Of a DNA stretch of 19,667 nucleotides, positions 1-7,426 are shown piece by piece. Source of the stretch: an uncultured Campylobacter sp. (GTDB lineage: Bacteria; Campylobacterota; Campylobacteria; Campylobacterales; Campylobacteraceae); contig NZ_CALIMQ010000170.1 of the NCBI RefSeq assembly GCF_938045535.1, positions 1 through 19,667 of the forward strand. Reading direction: 5' to 3'. Under the pieces are notes generated by a model, which saw only the letters and a program-made list of their open reading frames with translations, was not told where the DNA came from and ran no database searches. The first letter of the stretch is position 1, and every line of letters begins with the position of its first letter. Both the position numbers and the translations under genes were made by a program.

Positions 1-2
1 CC

Positions 3-62
3 CGGCATGGTAACTCCGCGGGTTGGTTTTGCTACTACTTTGATTTCCGTAAAAAATTTTAA
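3..62 (+). other. possible 3' end of a gene running in from the left edge
   Basis: One + strand frame is open from the window edge to a TAA at 60-62, giving 19 codons that read R-H-G-N-S-A-G-W-F-C-Y-Y-F-D-F-R-K-K-F. The aromatic-rich tail loosely recalls the C-terminal part of formylglycine-generating-enzyme / C-type-lectin-fold proteins, but 19 residues cannot establish this. A competing reading exists on the - strand: an ATG at 8-6 with GGAG five bases upstream could start a gene leaving the window. Neither is secure. Confidence 0.2.
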
Positions 63-180
63 GGCGGGAATTTTAAAATTTTGAAATTATAGGATTTTAG
101 AATTTCAAAATTCTGCGAAATTTTAGAATTCTATGAAATTTGATTTGGTGCGGGATTGAAATAGAGTTAAATTTAAAGCC

Positions 181-648
181 CTATTTTACGCCGCAATCGG
201 TTAAATCTTGTAGTTCCATAGTGTAGTTTGGCTCCTCTCCTAACAAATCACGATCTCTATATACCTCTAAAATTTCTTTTAGTAAATGCAAAATATCTTG
301 CTTATTAAGACTTTGAGTATGATTTGGTTTTAAATCTAGGAGTTTCCAAATCCTATGAAATTCCTCTGGAACTAATTTCCTATTAATATTTACCTCATGA
401 TCTATAATCATCTCTATAATTTCACCTTTATGATATAAGATCCAAATAGACTTTGTATCGTAATCGTGGTCGTGTTCATAGCCTGGGAAGCTATAAAGAA
501 ACCAAGCCCAGCAATCTCTCTCCCTATCAATAGTCCATCGTAACTCATTAATGAAAGTCTCATAGTATGGATTATATTTGTAGTAAATTTCACTCAATCC
601 ATACTTCTCATCATCCTCTTTGGTGATGATTGCATTTTCAAACGCCAT
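181..648 (-). CDS. hypothetical protein, AT-rich, probably acquired; possible orphan immunity protein
   Basis: A 155-residue soluble acidic protein that I do not recognise with certainty. The ATG at 648 is chosen because AGGAG lies eight bases before it; the open frame continues 37 codons further upstream (to 759), but that part has no ribosome site. There is no signal peptide or membrane segment. The first half is rich in aromatic residues and contains T-I-D-R-E-R-D-C-W-A-W; the second half looks helical (H-L-L-K-E-I-L-E). Hand-counted GC over 241-600 is about 31%, far below the flanking genes, and codon use is A/T-ending, unlike the rest of the window. This combination (small, acidic, AT-rich, standing alone beside non-coding DNA) resembles immunity proteins of polymorphic toxin loci, which is inference. 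No toxin gene lies upstream; any partner would be beyond the left edge. Confidence 0.75.
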   Translation of the reverse strand: MAFENAIITKEDDEKYGLSEIYYKYNPYYETFINELRWTIDRERDCWAWFLYSFPGYEHDHDYDTKSIWILYHKGEIIEMIIDHEVNINRKLVPEEFHRIWKLLDLKPNHTQSLNKQDILHLLKEILEVYRDRDLLGEEPNYTMELQDLTDCGVK

Positions 649-1050
649 CTGCGCTCCTTGGAATTTAAAATTTAGCGTGCAAACAGAAATTTCAAGTGCA
701 AATTTTATGCGGATTTCCGCGACGCAGCCGAAAATGGCGAGTAAAGAAACGAATTCCAAACTCGCACGCTTAAAGATAGACCGGCGCGCTTGCCGCGACC
801 GCTAACTCTGCTCGCCGCAGATATACTTGCTCTCTAGCCGGGGCAAAGCAAGCGCGGCTTGCCAGCAAAGCTAGCGGTAAAATTAATCGCAACCTATCCG
901 CAAAATAGCAAACCGCGCGATTTACAGACAGGCTAGCAAAGCCGCAACGGCTAAGGATTTTACGCCTATCTAATTAGAACCGACCCGAAAGCCGATTAAG
1001 CTTAGACGCGGTGCAAGCGATATGCCGCGACACGGCGTCTAAGCCTCAAG
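649..1050. other. intergenic, no gene seen
   Basis: About 400 bases separate the AT-rich orphan gene from the universal stress gene. I see no convincing reading frame in it; the 61-codon + strand frame at 620-805 overlaps the orphan gene antisense and has no ribosome site. A TAAAAT hexamer on the - strand (707-702) could serve the orphan gene. A small perfect hairpin, GCAAGC-GCG-GCTTGC, lies at 848-862. The segment next to the stress gene carries the inverted repeat listed separately. Confidence 0.5.
1000..1044 (-). terminator. inverted repeat beyond the universal stress gene, candidate operon end
   Basis: A perfect 10-base inverted repeat (GCTTAGACGC at 1000-1009, GCGTCTAAGC at 1035-1044) with a 25-base loop sits 6 bases beyond the stop codon of the last gene of the purD-usp unit. 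There is no T-run after it on the - strand, so it may act as a 3' stabilising hairpin or factor-dependent stop rather than a classical intrinsic terminator. Confidence 0.35.
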
Positions 1051-1905
1051 CTACATTAAGACCGGAATTTTAGTCTTTTGTAGGAAGTATTTCGACGCGC
1101 CGCCTAAAAAAATCTCTTTTATGCCGCTATCTGAATGCAAGCCCGCGACGATGAGGTCGAAATCGCCCGCGTCGGCGTACTCTAGCAGCACCTGCCCCGG
1201 GATCTTGCCCTCGACGTTCAGTGCCTCGAAAACGTCGATTTTAATGTCGTGCAGAGCCAAATAATCGCTTATTCGGCGCTTCGTTTCGGGGATGCCCTCT
1301 TGGAGGTAGTGGTTTGCGGTGATGACGGTGACGGACTTGGCGCGCTGCAAAAGCTCCAGCCAATTATCGAGCGCTCGCGCAGAGGCTGCAGTGCCGGTAA
1401 GCGAGACTAAAATTTTATCTGCCTTGAACTCCTGCAGCTTGCGCGGTATGACGATGCAAGGTTTGCCGCTTTTGGTGACCGCCGCCTCGAACGTGCCGGT
1501 GATAGAGCCCGTAGGCGGCACCGAAACCAGCACCAAATCGCAATATTTGGAGTATTTCTCGACCAGCTCGGAGCGGATGCCCACCATATGCCTCAAAGCG
1601 GCGCTATTTGGGACGTGATCGTCGTCGTTTTGATCCAAATCGAGCTTAGCGCATTCGACGTCGAAGATCGCCTTAATCTCCTCGCGCTCGGCTCTCATCT
1701 CATCGCCCGCGGATTTTAAAAATTCCTCCATCAGTACGCCGCCTTTTAGCGTCATACGGACGTTGTAGATCATCTTAGGATCGAGCTGGCACGCCATTAT
1801 ATTGATGTGCGTACCGAAAAATTTATTCACGAGCAGCGCTCCGTGTATGCGCTCTGCCAGCTCCTCGCCGCCACCGATAGGGAAAAAAATCTTTTTAAGC
1901 TGCAT
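1051..1905 (-). CDS. universal stress protein (UspA family), two tandem domains
   Basis: A 284-residue cytosolic protein with two tandem Usp (Rossmann-like nucleotide-binding) domains, roughly 1-150 and 160-284, against about 140 residues for a single-domain Usp. Each half starts with the typical buried beta strand (K-K-I-F-F-P-I near the N-terminus, K-I-L-V-S-L near 165). The second half ends in a Usp-type glycine motif, G-L-H-S-D-S-G followed by F-L-G-G-A-S, a slightly degenerate form of the G-2X-G-9X-G(S/T) ATP-binding motif; the first half has a weaker version. The start is an ATG with AGGAGC upstream. It follows pnp by 21 bases and is probably the last gene of the same transcript. Its exact physiological role cannot be read from sequence. 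Confidence 0.88.
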   Translation of the reverse strand: MQLKKIFFPIGGGEELAERIHGALLVNKFFGTHINIMACQLDPKMIYNVRMTLKGGVLMEEFLKSAGDEMRAEREEIKAIFDVECAKLDLDQNDDDHVPNSAALRHMVGIRSELVEKYSKYCDLVLVSVPPTGSITGTFEAAVTKSGKPCIVIPRKLQEFKADKILVSLTGTAASARALDNWLELLQRAKSVTVITANHYLQEGIPETKRRISDYLALHDIKIDVFEALNVEGKIPGQVLLEYADAGDFDLIVAGLHSDSGIKEIFLGGASKYFLQKTKIPVLM

Positions 1906-1926
1906 CTTTACGCTCCTGTTAAAATT

Positions 1927-4041
1927 TTAAGCTAATTCCAGTGAAATTTTAGAGCCCTTTTGCTCGGTCACGCGCACGTGCACGATGTCGCCCGCACGAT
2001 AAGGCGTCGTGATAAATTTAGCGCGCAGTAGCCCGTCCACACCGTCTCGCAGCGAGATGAAGGTACCGAAATCCAGCACGCTTTGCACTACGCCGTCAAA
2101 CTCCTCGCCGATCTGAAATTTTACTTCTTTGCGTTCACCGCGCGGCTTACGAAAATCGCGAGAATTTGAAACTATCGATAAAATTTTCTCTTTTGCGCCC
2201 GATACGCTGCTAGCTTTGGCACCTTGAATCTTGACCTCACCCTTTTCTCGATCCAGATCAATATTTACGCCGAAGCTTTCGGTGATCTCTTTGATGACCT
2301 TGCCGCCCTGACCGATGATGTCGGGGATTTTGCTCGCCTCGACGCTAAAAATTTCAAGCTTCGGAAGCACGTCCTCGTTTATAACGATCGCCGTATCCGC
2401 CTGCTCCATAAGGCCCAAAATATGCGCACGAGCCTGCTTTGCCTGCGCGAGAGCCTCTTTTAAAACCTCCAGGCTGATACCGCCGAGCTTGATATCCATC
2501 TGAAGCGCGGTGATGCCATCATAGGTGCCCGCGACCTTGAAATCCATATCGCCGTCGTGATCCTCAAGCCCCATTATGTCGGTTAGCACGGCATGCTTGT
2601 CGCCCTCAAAAATTAAGCCCATCGCGACGCCCGCAACGAGCTTAAGCGTAGGTACGCCCGCTGCCCGAAGCGATAGCGCGCCGCCGCAAACCGAAGCCAT
2701 CGAGCTTGAGCCGTTGCTCTCTAAAATTTCACTCACCACGCGGATAGACTGCGGCGAGTTTAGATCGATGCTCGGATATAGCGCTCTTTTGGCTAAATTT
2801 CCATGTCCCAGCTCGCGTCTGCCGGGGCTTTTGAGCGGGCTTGCTTCGCCGACGCAAAAGCCCGGGAAGTTATAGTTAAACATAAATCTATCGCTGATCG
2901 GCTCAAGCTGCGTTAGGCTGTCGCTTAGCTGTGCGTCGCTATCTCCACCTAGCGTAGTGACGACTAAAGCCTGCGTCTGCCCGCGCGTAAATAGGCAGCT
3001 TCCGTGCGCGCACGGCAGGATATTTGTCTCGATACTGATCGGGCGTACCTCATCAAGCGCGCGTCCATCGGCTCTGCGGCGATCCTCGATGATCTGCGTA
3101 CGGATGATGCCGCGCTTATACTTGCCGATGACGCTAGAGATCACCTCTTTGCTCCATTCGTTTTGCGCCGCGGCCTCGGTCGCTAAAATTTGATCTACGA
3201 TTCTGTTTAGCTCGGTAGCACGCTCGCTCTTTGCCATCTGATTGATCGCCGCTTTGACGGCGTCTTTGTAGTTCGCATCGATAAAATCCGCGATATCCTC
3301 ATCCTCGATCTCGGGCTTGTACTCCAGGCTTGCATCCGGCTTTTTAAGCGGCAAAAAGGCCTCTTCGTAAGCGTTTGAGCCTGCGCTTATCGCCCTTGCG
3401 GCAAAATCGATCGCATCCACCATCAGATCTTCGCCAAATTCATTCATCTGCTGCGCGCCGCCATTAATCTGCGGTATAGAGCGCATCTCGATCATCAAAA
3501 GCTCATCGCCGACGCCGGCTACGTAAAGATCAAGCGCGCTAGCTTTAAGCGCGGAGTTGCTAGGATTTAGGATGAAATTTCCATTTTGATAGCCTATGCG
3601 GACGCCGCAAACGGGCGCTTTAATCGGGATGTCGCTAAGATATAGCGCCGCAGACGCCGCATTAAGAGCGACGACTTGCAGATCGACCTCAGGATCTGCC
3701 GATAGCACGTAAACTACGATCTGCGTCGGATACGCATAGCCCTTTGGAAAGAGCGGGCGCAGCGAGCGGTCTATGATGCGGCTCGTTAGCGTCTCAAAAT
3801 CACCCGGCTTGGTCTCGCGCTTGATGTAGCCTCCGGGAATTCTGCCCGCTGCGTACATCTTTTCGATATACTGCACGGTAAGGGGCAAAAAGTCCTCCTG
3901 CACCTGCGTCTCTTCGCGCGCTACGGTAGCGAGCACGACGGTATTTTTCACACGCAAAAGCGCCGCACCCGCGGCTTGTTTCGCAACTTTGTCGATATCG
4001 AAAATTTCGGTACTACCATTTACTTCAATTTTGCACTGCAT
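1927..4041 (-). CDS. pnp: polyribonucleotide nucleotidyltransferase (PNPase)
   Basis: A 704-residue PNPase, the phosphorolytic 3'-to-5' exoribonuclease of RNA turnover, acting as a cytosolic trimer. Order of domains: first RNase PH domain (about 10-140), an all-helical linker, second RNase PH domain (about 310-540) with F-T-R-G-Q-T-Q-A and the catalytic-region motif G-L-E-D-H-D-G-D-M-D-F, KH domain (about 550-620) with the I-G-Q-G-G-K loop, and a C-terminal S1 domain (about 645-704). Length is normal for the family. The ATG at 4041 has AGGAG eight bases upstream and lies inside the preceding phosphoribosyltransferase-like gene (17-base overlap), suggesting translational coupling. In E. coli pnp follows rpsO; here it sits in an envelope/purine operon, an arrangement I recall from Helicobacter and Campylobacter. 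Confidence 0.98.
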   Translation of the reverse strand: MQCKIEVNGSTEIFDIDKVAKQAAGAALLRVKNTVVLATVAREETQVQEDFLPLTVQYIEKMYAAGRIPGGYIKRETKPGDFETLTSRIIDRSLRPLFPKGYAYPTQIVVYVLSADPEVDLQVVALNAASAALYLSDIPIKAPVCGVRIGYQNGNFILNPSNSALKASALDLYVAGVGDELLMIEMRSIPQINGGAQQMNEFGEDLMVDAIDFAARAISAGSNAYEEAFLPLKKPDASLEYKPEIEDEDIADFIDANYKDAVKAAINQMAKSERATELNRIVDQILATEAAAQNEWSKEVISSVIGKYKRGIIRTQIIEDRRRADGRALDEVRPISIETNILPCAHGSCLFTRGQTQALVVTTLGGDSDAQLSDSLTQLEPISDRFMFNYNFPGFCVGEASPLKSPGRRELGHGNLAKRALYPSIDLNSPQSIRVVSEILESNGSSSMASVCGGALSLRAAGVPTLKLVAGVAMGLIFEGDKHAVLTDIMGLEDHDGDMDFKVAGTYDGITALQMDIKLGGISLEVLKEALAQAKQARAHILGLMEQADTAIVINEDVLPKLEIFSVEASKIPDIIGQGGKVIKEITESFGVNIDLDREKGEVKIQGAKASSVSGAKEKILSIVSNSRDFRKPRGERKEVKFQIGEEFDGVVQSVLDFGTFISLRDGVDGLLRAKFITTPYRAGDIVHVRVTEQKGSKISLELA

Positions 4042-4744
4042 TAATTTTCTCCTTGTTTTTGTTAGTCTCGTGAAACGGCAGATAAAGCGGGCATTTGTTT
4101 AAAATTTGCATTATCTCCTCCGCGCTTGAGAGCGTTTTTTCTTTGTAATAAAAATCCACGTTCACAAAATCTCTGATCTTGTGAACAGTATAAATTCCAT
4201 CTACTAGCATGGCGATCTCGTCTGCATTATCGCTGCCGATAACGGGCGTGGCGTAAAAGATCGCTTTGGCGTTTAAGCTTACGAGCGTCTTTATGCAAGT
4301 AAGCGCGGTCAGCCCGCTCTCACACCCCTCATCTACCAAGATGACATTTTTTTTCTCCAAATTTCCCAAAAGCTCGCCCTTGCGAAATTTATACATGTTT
4401 TTTAAAATTTTCTCCTCATAAAGTCTGTTCGCCTGCCCGTAAACGTAATCCAGGCTGATGCCGAAGCTTCGCACGAGCTCATCTACCATCACGATCTCTT
4501 GGGTTTCGCTTACGCACGCGATCGCGCATTCCGGATTATTGGGCGCCAAAACTGGCTCTGTGAATAAAAACTCATAATGAAGTCCCAGCTTTAAGGCAAG
4601 ATGGTTTGCGATAGGAAGCGACTCCAGGGATTGAGCGATTATTAGAAAATTTTCGTTTTTGATCACGGTAGCGGGTAAAATTTCTGCGAGTTTCATCGCA
4701 GCGTCGATTTGGTTTTCAAACATCAGCTCGGCTCTAGGCGTCAT
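4025..4744 (-). CDS. phosphoribosyltransferase-like protein (type I PRTase fold)
   Basis: A 239-residue cytosolic protein. The recognisable element is a PRPP-loop-like segment at residues 134-146 (V-I-L-V-D-E-G-C-E-S-G-L-T), a variant of the V-D-D-G-x-x-T-G-A/S-T motif of type I phosphoribosyltransferases. The N-terminal F-E-N-Q-I-D-A-A-x-K-L-A also resembles the F-x-N-R-x-x-A-G start of such proteins. The second acidic residue of the loop is Glu and the usual Thr is Ser, so catalysis is uncertain and the substrate unknown. The start codon overlaps the lptD stop by one base (TAATG), implying coupling; a second ATG at codon 8 is an alternative start. Its 3' end overlaps pnp by 17 bases. Position between lptD and pnp appears conserved in Campylobacterota as I remember it; the role there is not established. 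Confidence 0.8.
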   Translation of the reverse strand: MTPRAELMFENQIDAAMKLAEILPATVIKNENFLIIAQSLESLPIANHLALKLGLHYEFLFTEPVLAPNNPECAIACVSETQEIVMVDELVRSFGISLDYVYGQANRLYEEKILKNMYKFRKGELLGNLEKKNVILVDEGCESGLTALTCIKTLVSLNAKAIFYATPVIGSDNADEIAMLVDGIYTVHKIRDFVNVDFYYKEKTLSSAEEIMQILNKCPLYLPFHETNKNKEKINAVQN

Positions 4745-7002
4745 TATTTTTCGCTTCCGTATTCACTATCTACTGAAAAATCATACCCTACTCCGCCGAA
4801 CGGATAGAAATTTACGAGAAAGTAAATTCCGCGCTCCTTGCTTGCTTTGCTATAGCTCGTCGTACTGGTATTTTTAGGCTCAATATCCTCTTGATACACA
4901 AAAGAGTAATTCCAACACTTGCGCGTATGAGAAAGCCCCACGCGCCACATTTTAGAATAAGATCGCTCTAAGTCGTAATCCCAACGCCCAAAAATTTTAT
5001 TATTCCTAGGTAAATTTACCGAAGCATTTACGATGCCGTAGTTATCTTTCGTATAGCGTTTAGGCTCCATGCTAAGTTTTTCATATTCGTAAGCGTGACT
5101 AAGTCCAAAGCTAAAGTCGTCGTTGGAGTAGTTGGCGTAGGTATAGACCTTATCGAAGCTTTTATATTTATGCGAGTAGGTAAAGCGGTTTCCGATATTT
5201 AGCCCATTTGCAAAATATGCATCGATGCGGTGTTCTAAATCGTCGAACTCGTGATCGTCGAAGTCATATCGTTGCTTGACACTATGGCGTAAGAATTTAC
5301 GTCCGTCTTCATTATAGAAAAACTGCGTCATACTTAAAGCTGCATTTTCGTGAGTGTATTCGTCACTAAGCTCACTTAAGAAGTTATCCTCCCAATAAAG
5401 CGAGTCTTGCAAGTTACCCAACCGCGAACGATCTACTGCACCGCGAGCAAGGTCGTATTTATACTGATGATACTTTAAAATTCTATCCTCGATGTCGCCT
5501 TGCTGCCAGCTTGGAATTCTAAAATCCGCCCTCCAGCTCATCGTATGATATAAGCTATCGTAAGCCCTGGCTACGTCGGTGTAGAGCGAAAGCTCTGTGT
5601 ATTGATTAGCGTAGAAAGTGCTTTTATCCTCGTCAAGATCTCCGTTTGCGTAGTAGAATTTATCGTGCCAATCGATATTAGTCATATACACTCGCTCGGT
5701 AAAGGCGAAATTTAAATAATCCGCCAGTAGCGGCGTGCTTATACTAATCGGTACGTCAAACTCGTATTGGCGAGCAGTCGCGCCCTCCCATCTGGTGTAA
5801 TTACGCGCTTTTGCATCAAGCGAATAGATCAAATTTGGCAGTCCCAAATCATTGCTAAATTTATGATATTGCAGCGTCGGCAGCTCTTGGACGGTATCTT
5901 CGTTGCGGAAGGTATTATCGGCGTTTAGCTTGCTCGTATCGATGTAGTAGCGTCCGTAAGCGCCAAAATAGTGCTCGTCTGAGGTCAAATAATAATTCAG
6001 CCGTGAAGTTACGAGCGAATTATCCGCATCGTTGCCAAGACCTCCCTTTTCCTTCAGATCGTAATATTCCAGATCGTTTAGCTGGGTAAAATCGATCCAT
6101 AAATTTTCGCGCAGATCGCCGTCTAGCAGATAGGTCGCAAGCTTGCTGCGATCGTATTGAACTTCAAAGCCGTGATGGCGCTCGTTTTTGTATTCGAGGC
6201 GTTTTTGCGCCCGCGAGAAGTTATCGAAAACTCCTCCTCTAATCTCGCCGTAAGAATACGGCGACTCCGTAAATCGAAATGTCCCGTATACGCCAAAGCC
6301 CCTGCGCGTGCGCACCTGCGGATCGAGCTGAAAATCCCAGCTGTCGTAAGGCGCAAAATAGATCGGCTGCTTATAATAAATCCCTTCCTTGCTGATGTAG
6401 CCCGCCTCGGGAGGCAGCAAGCCCGTGCGACGCGTGCGGTCGGTCGGGAAGCCGAAATACGGCAGATAGAGCACCGGCACGTCGCCCACGTAAAATCTCG
6501 GATTGAAAAGATGGAGGAATTTGCTCTCTTTATTTAGCTTGCCGCTGCTAAATTTGATGCGCCAATCGGGATCGGTAACGTTGCAGCTAGATATGCTGGA
6601 GCCCTCCACGCGGTAATACTCGCTGTCGCTGCAGCTGGCGTCGTTTTGCATCCAAAGCTCGGAGTCCTTGTCCATCATAAAATTTACGTCGGCTTCCTGC
6701 TTGTCGTTTTTCAGATCGATTTTGACGTGCTGCGCGCGCGTAGTTTCGCTGCTACCGCGCATCGCATTGACGTTACCAAAAAGCTCGATGATGCCGTTTT
6801 GCTCGTCGTATGTAGCGCGATCGGCGGTGATAAAGTAGTCCTGTGAATACACCGTTACGTTGCCACTAGCCTCCGTCAAAAAGCCGTTTTTCTCGACATT
6901 ATCTGCTATAAGCTCGACGTCTTGGACCTTTGCGCTCGCACTGCTTGCTAAAAGAGCGCTAAAACTAAGCGCTAGAATTTTAAATTTTTTACTCTTTTTC
7001 AA
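4744..7002 (-). CDS. lptD: LPS-assembly protein LptD (OstA/Imp)
   Basis: A 752-residue outer-membrane protein that inserts LPS or LOS into the outer leaflet with LptE. It starts with a signal peptide (basic start, hydrophobic core, S-S-A-S-A cut near residue 24), followed by an OstA/LptA-like jellyroll (about 25-150) with strands of the type I-T-A-D-R-A-T-Y-D and the cysteine-containing segment before D-P-D-W-R-I-K. The remainder is a large beta-barrel (about 200-752) with many Tyr/Asp/Arg-rich alternating strands; a late Cys lies in K-C-W-N-Y-S. Length is close to E. coli LptD. The start is TTG at 7002, inside the end of the RDD gene (14-base overlap), with only a weak ribosome site, so it probably relies on coupling. 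GC drops markedly in the barrel-coding half relative to the periplasmic half. Confidence 0.95.
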   Translation of the reverse strand: MKKSKKFKILALSFSALLASSASAKVQDVELIADNVEKNGFLTEASGNVTVYSQDYFITADRATYDEQNGIIELFGNVNAMRGSSETTRAQHVKIDLKNDKQEADVNFMMDKDSELWMQNDASCSDSEYYRVEGSSISSCNVTDPDWRIKFSSGKLNKESKFLHLFNPRFYVGDVPVLYLPYFGFPTDRTRRTGLLPPEAGYISKEGIYYKQPIYFAPYDSWDFQLDPQVRTRRGFGVYGTFRFTESPYSYGEIRGGVFDNFSRAQKRLEYKNERHHGFEVQYDRSKLATYLLDGDLRENLWIDFTQLNDLEYYDLKEKGGLGNDADNSLVTSRLNYYLTSDEHYFGAYGRYYIDTSKLNADNTFRNEDTVQELPTLQYHKFSNDLGLPNLIYSLDAKARNYTRWEGATARQYEFDVPISISTPLLADYLNFAFTERVYMTNIDWHDKFYYANGDLDEDKSTFYANQYTELSLYTDVARAYDSLYHTMSWRADFRIPSWQQGDIEDRILKYHQYKYDLARGAVDRSRLGNLQDSLYWEDNFLSELSDEYTHENAALSMTQFFYNEDGRKFLRHSVKQRYDFDDHEFDDLEHRIDAYFANGLNIGNRFTYSHKYKSFDKVYTYANYSNDDFSFGLSHAYEYEKLSMEPKRYTKDNYGIVNASVNLPRNNKIFGRWDYDLERSYSKMWRVGLSHTRKCWNYSFVYQEDIEPKNTSTTSYSKASKERGIYFLVNFYPFGGVGYDFSVDSEYGSEK

Positions 7003-7426
7003 TCTCTACCACCAATGTTTTCGCAGCCATATCATGCAGGCTCTGACGCGAGTTCGTAAAAAGCGCCACCAAAAATCCCATATAAAAGATCATCTCGCTT
7101 ATCAACCTAACCGCCGCGCGGATCGCTGCAGTAGCGATATCCATAGAGCTGCCGTCAGCGCGGACGCAGTAAATTTTAACCGCAAGCTTGCCTAGCGTCG
7201 CGCCGTATAGATAGACAAAAATCGCCTGATATAAAAATTTTATTATCGCGTAATGCAAAATGAATTTTGACGCGATCTTTTGTACCTCAAGATTGCTTCC
7301 GCTCTGCGCCGCTGCGACAAGTTCTGGCTCGTCGATAGCAAATAGCACGACCACAAAAAGCGTTACGCTCACCGCTTCGTCGATACTAAACGCAATTACG
7401 CGCTTGCTAAGCGGAGCGACGATCAA
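6989..7426 (-). CDS. RDD family inner-membrane protein
   Basis: A 145-residue membrane protein with three hydrophobic segments (about 10-31, 54-80 and 108-124). RDD-family marks are visible: the N-terminal K-R-V-I-A-F-S-I-D-E, the G-A-T-L-G-K-L-A-V-K-I segment at about 75-85, and the C-terminal S-L-H-D-M-A-A-K-T-L-V-V. The function of stand-alone RDD proteins is mostly unknown; some have been linked to cation or proton antiport, which cannot be judged here. The start is TTG at 7426, overlapping the purD stop as TTGA, and the end runs 14 bases into lptD. Sitting between purD and lptD, it may be an envelope accessory, but that is inference. Confidence 0.85.
   Translation of the reverse strand: MIVAPLSKRVIAFSIDEAVSVTLFVVVLFAIDEPELVAAAQSGSNLEVQKIASKFILHYAIIKFLYQAIFVYLYGATLGKLAVKIYCVRADGSSMDIATAAIRAAVRLISEMIFYMGFLVALFTNSRQSLHDMAAKTLVVEIEKE

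Noticed and set aside
620..805. 61-codon + strand frame overlapping the AT-rich orphan gene
   Set aside because: It starts antisense to the orphan gene's start region, has no ribosome site and no recognisable content.
848..862. GCAAGC-GCG-GCTTGC hairpin in 649-1050
   Set aside because: Perfect but short, with no T-run and no gene end beside it; such palindromes arise easily in GC-rich intergenic DNA.
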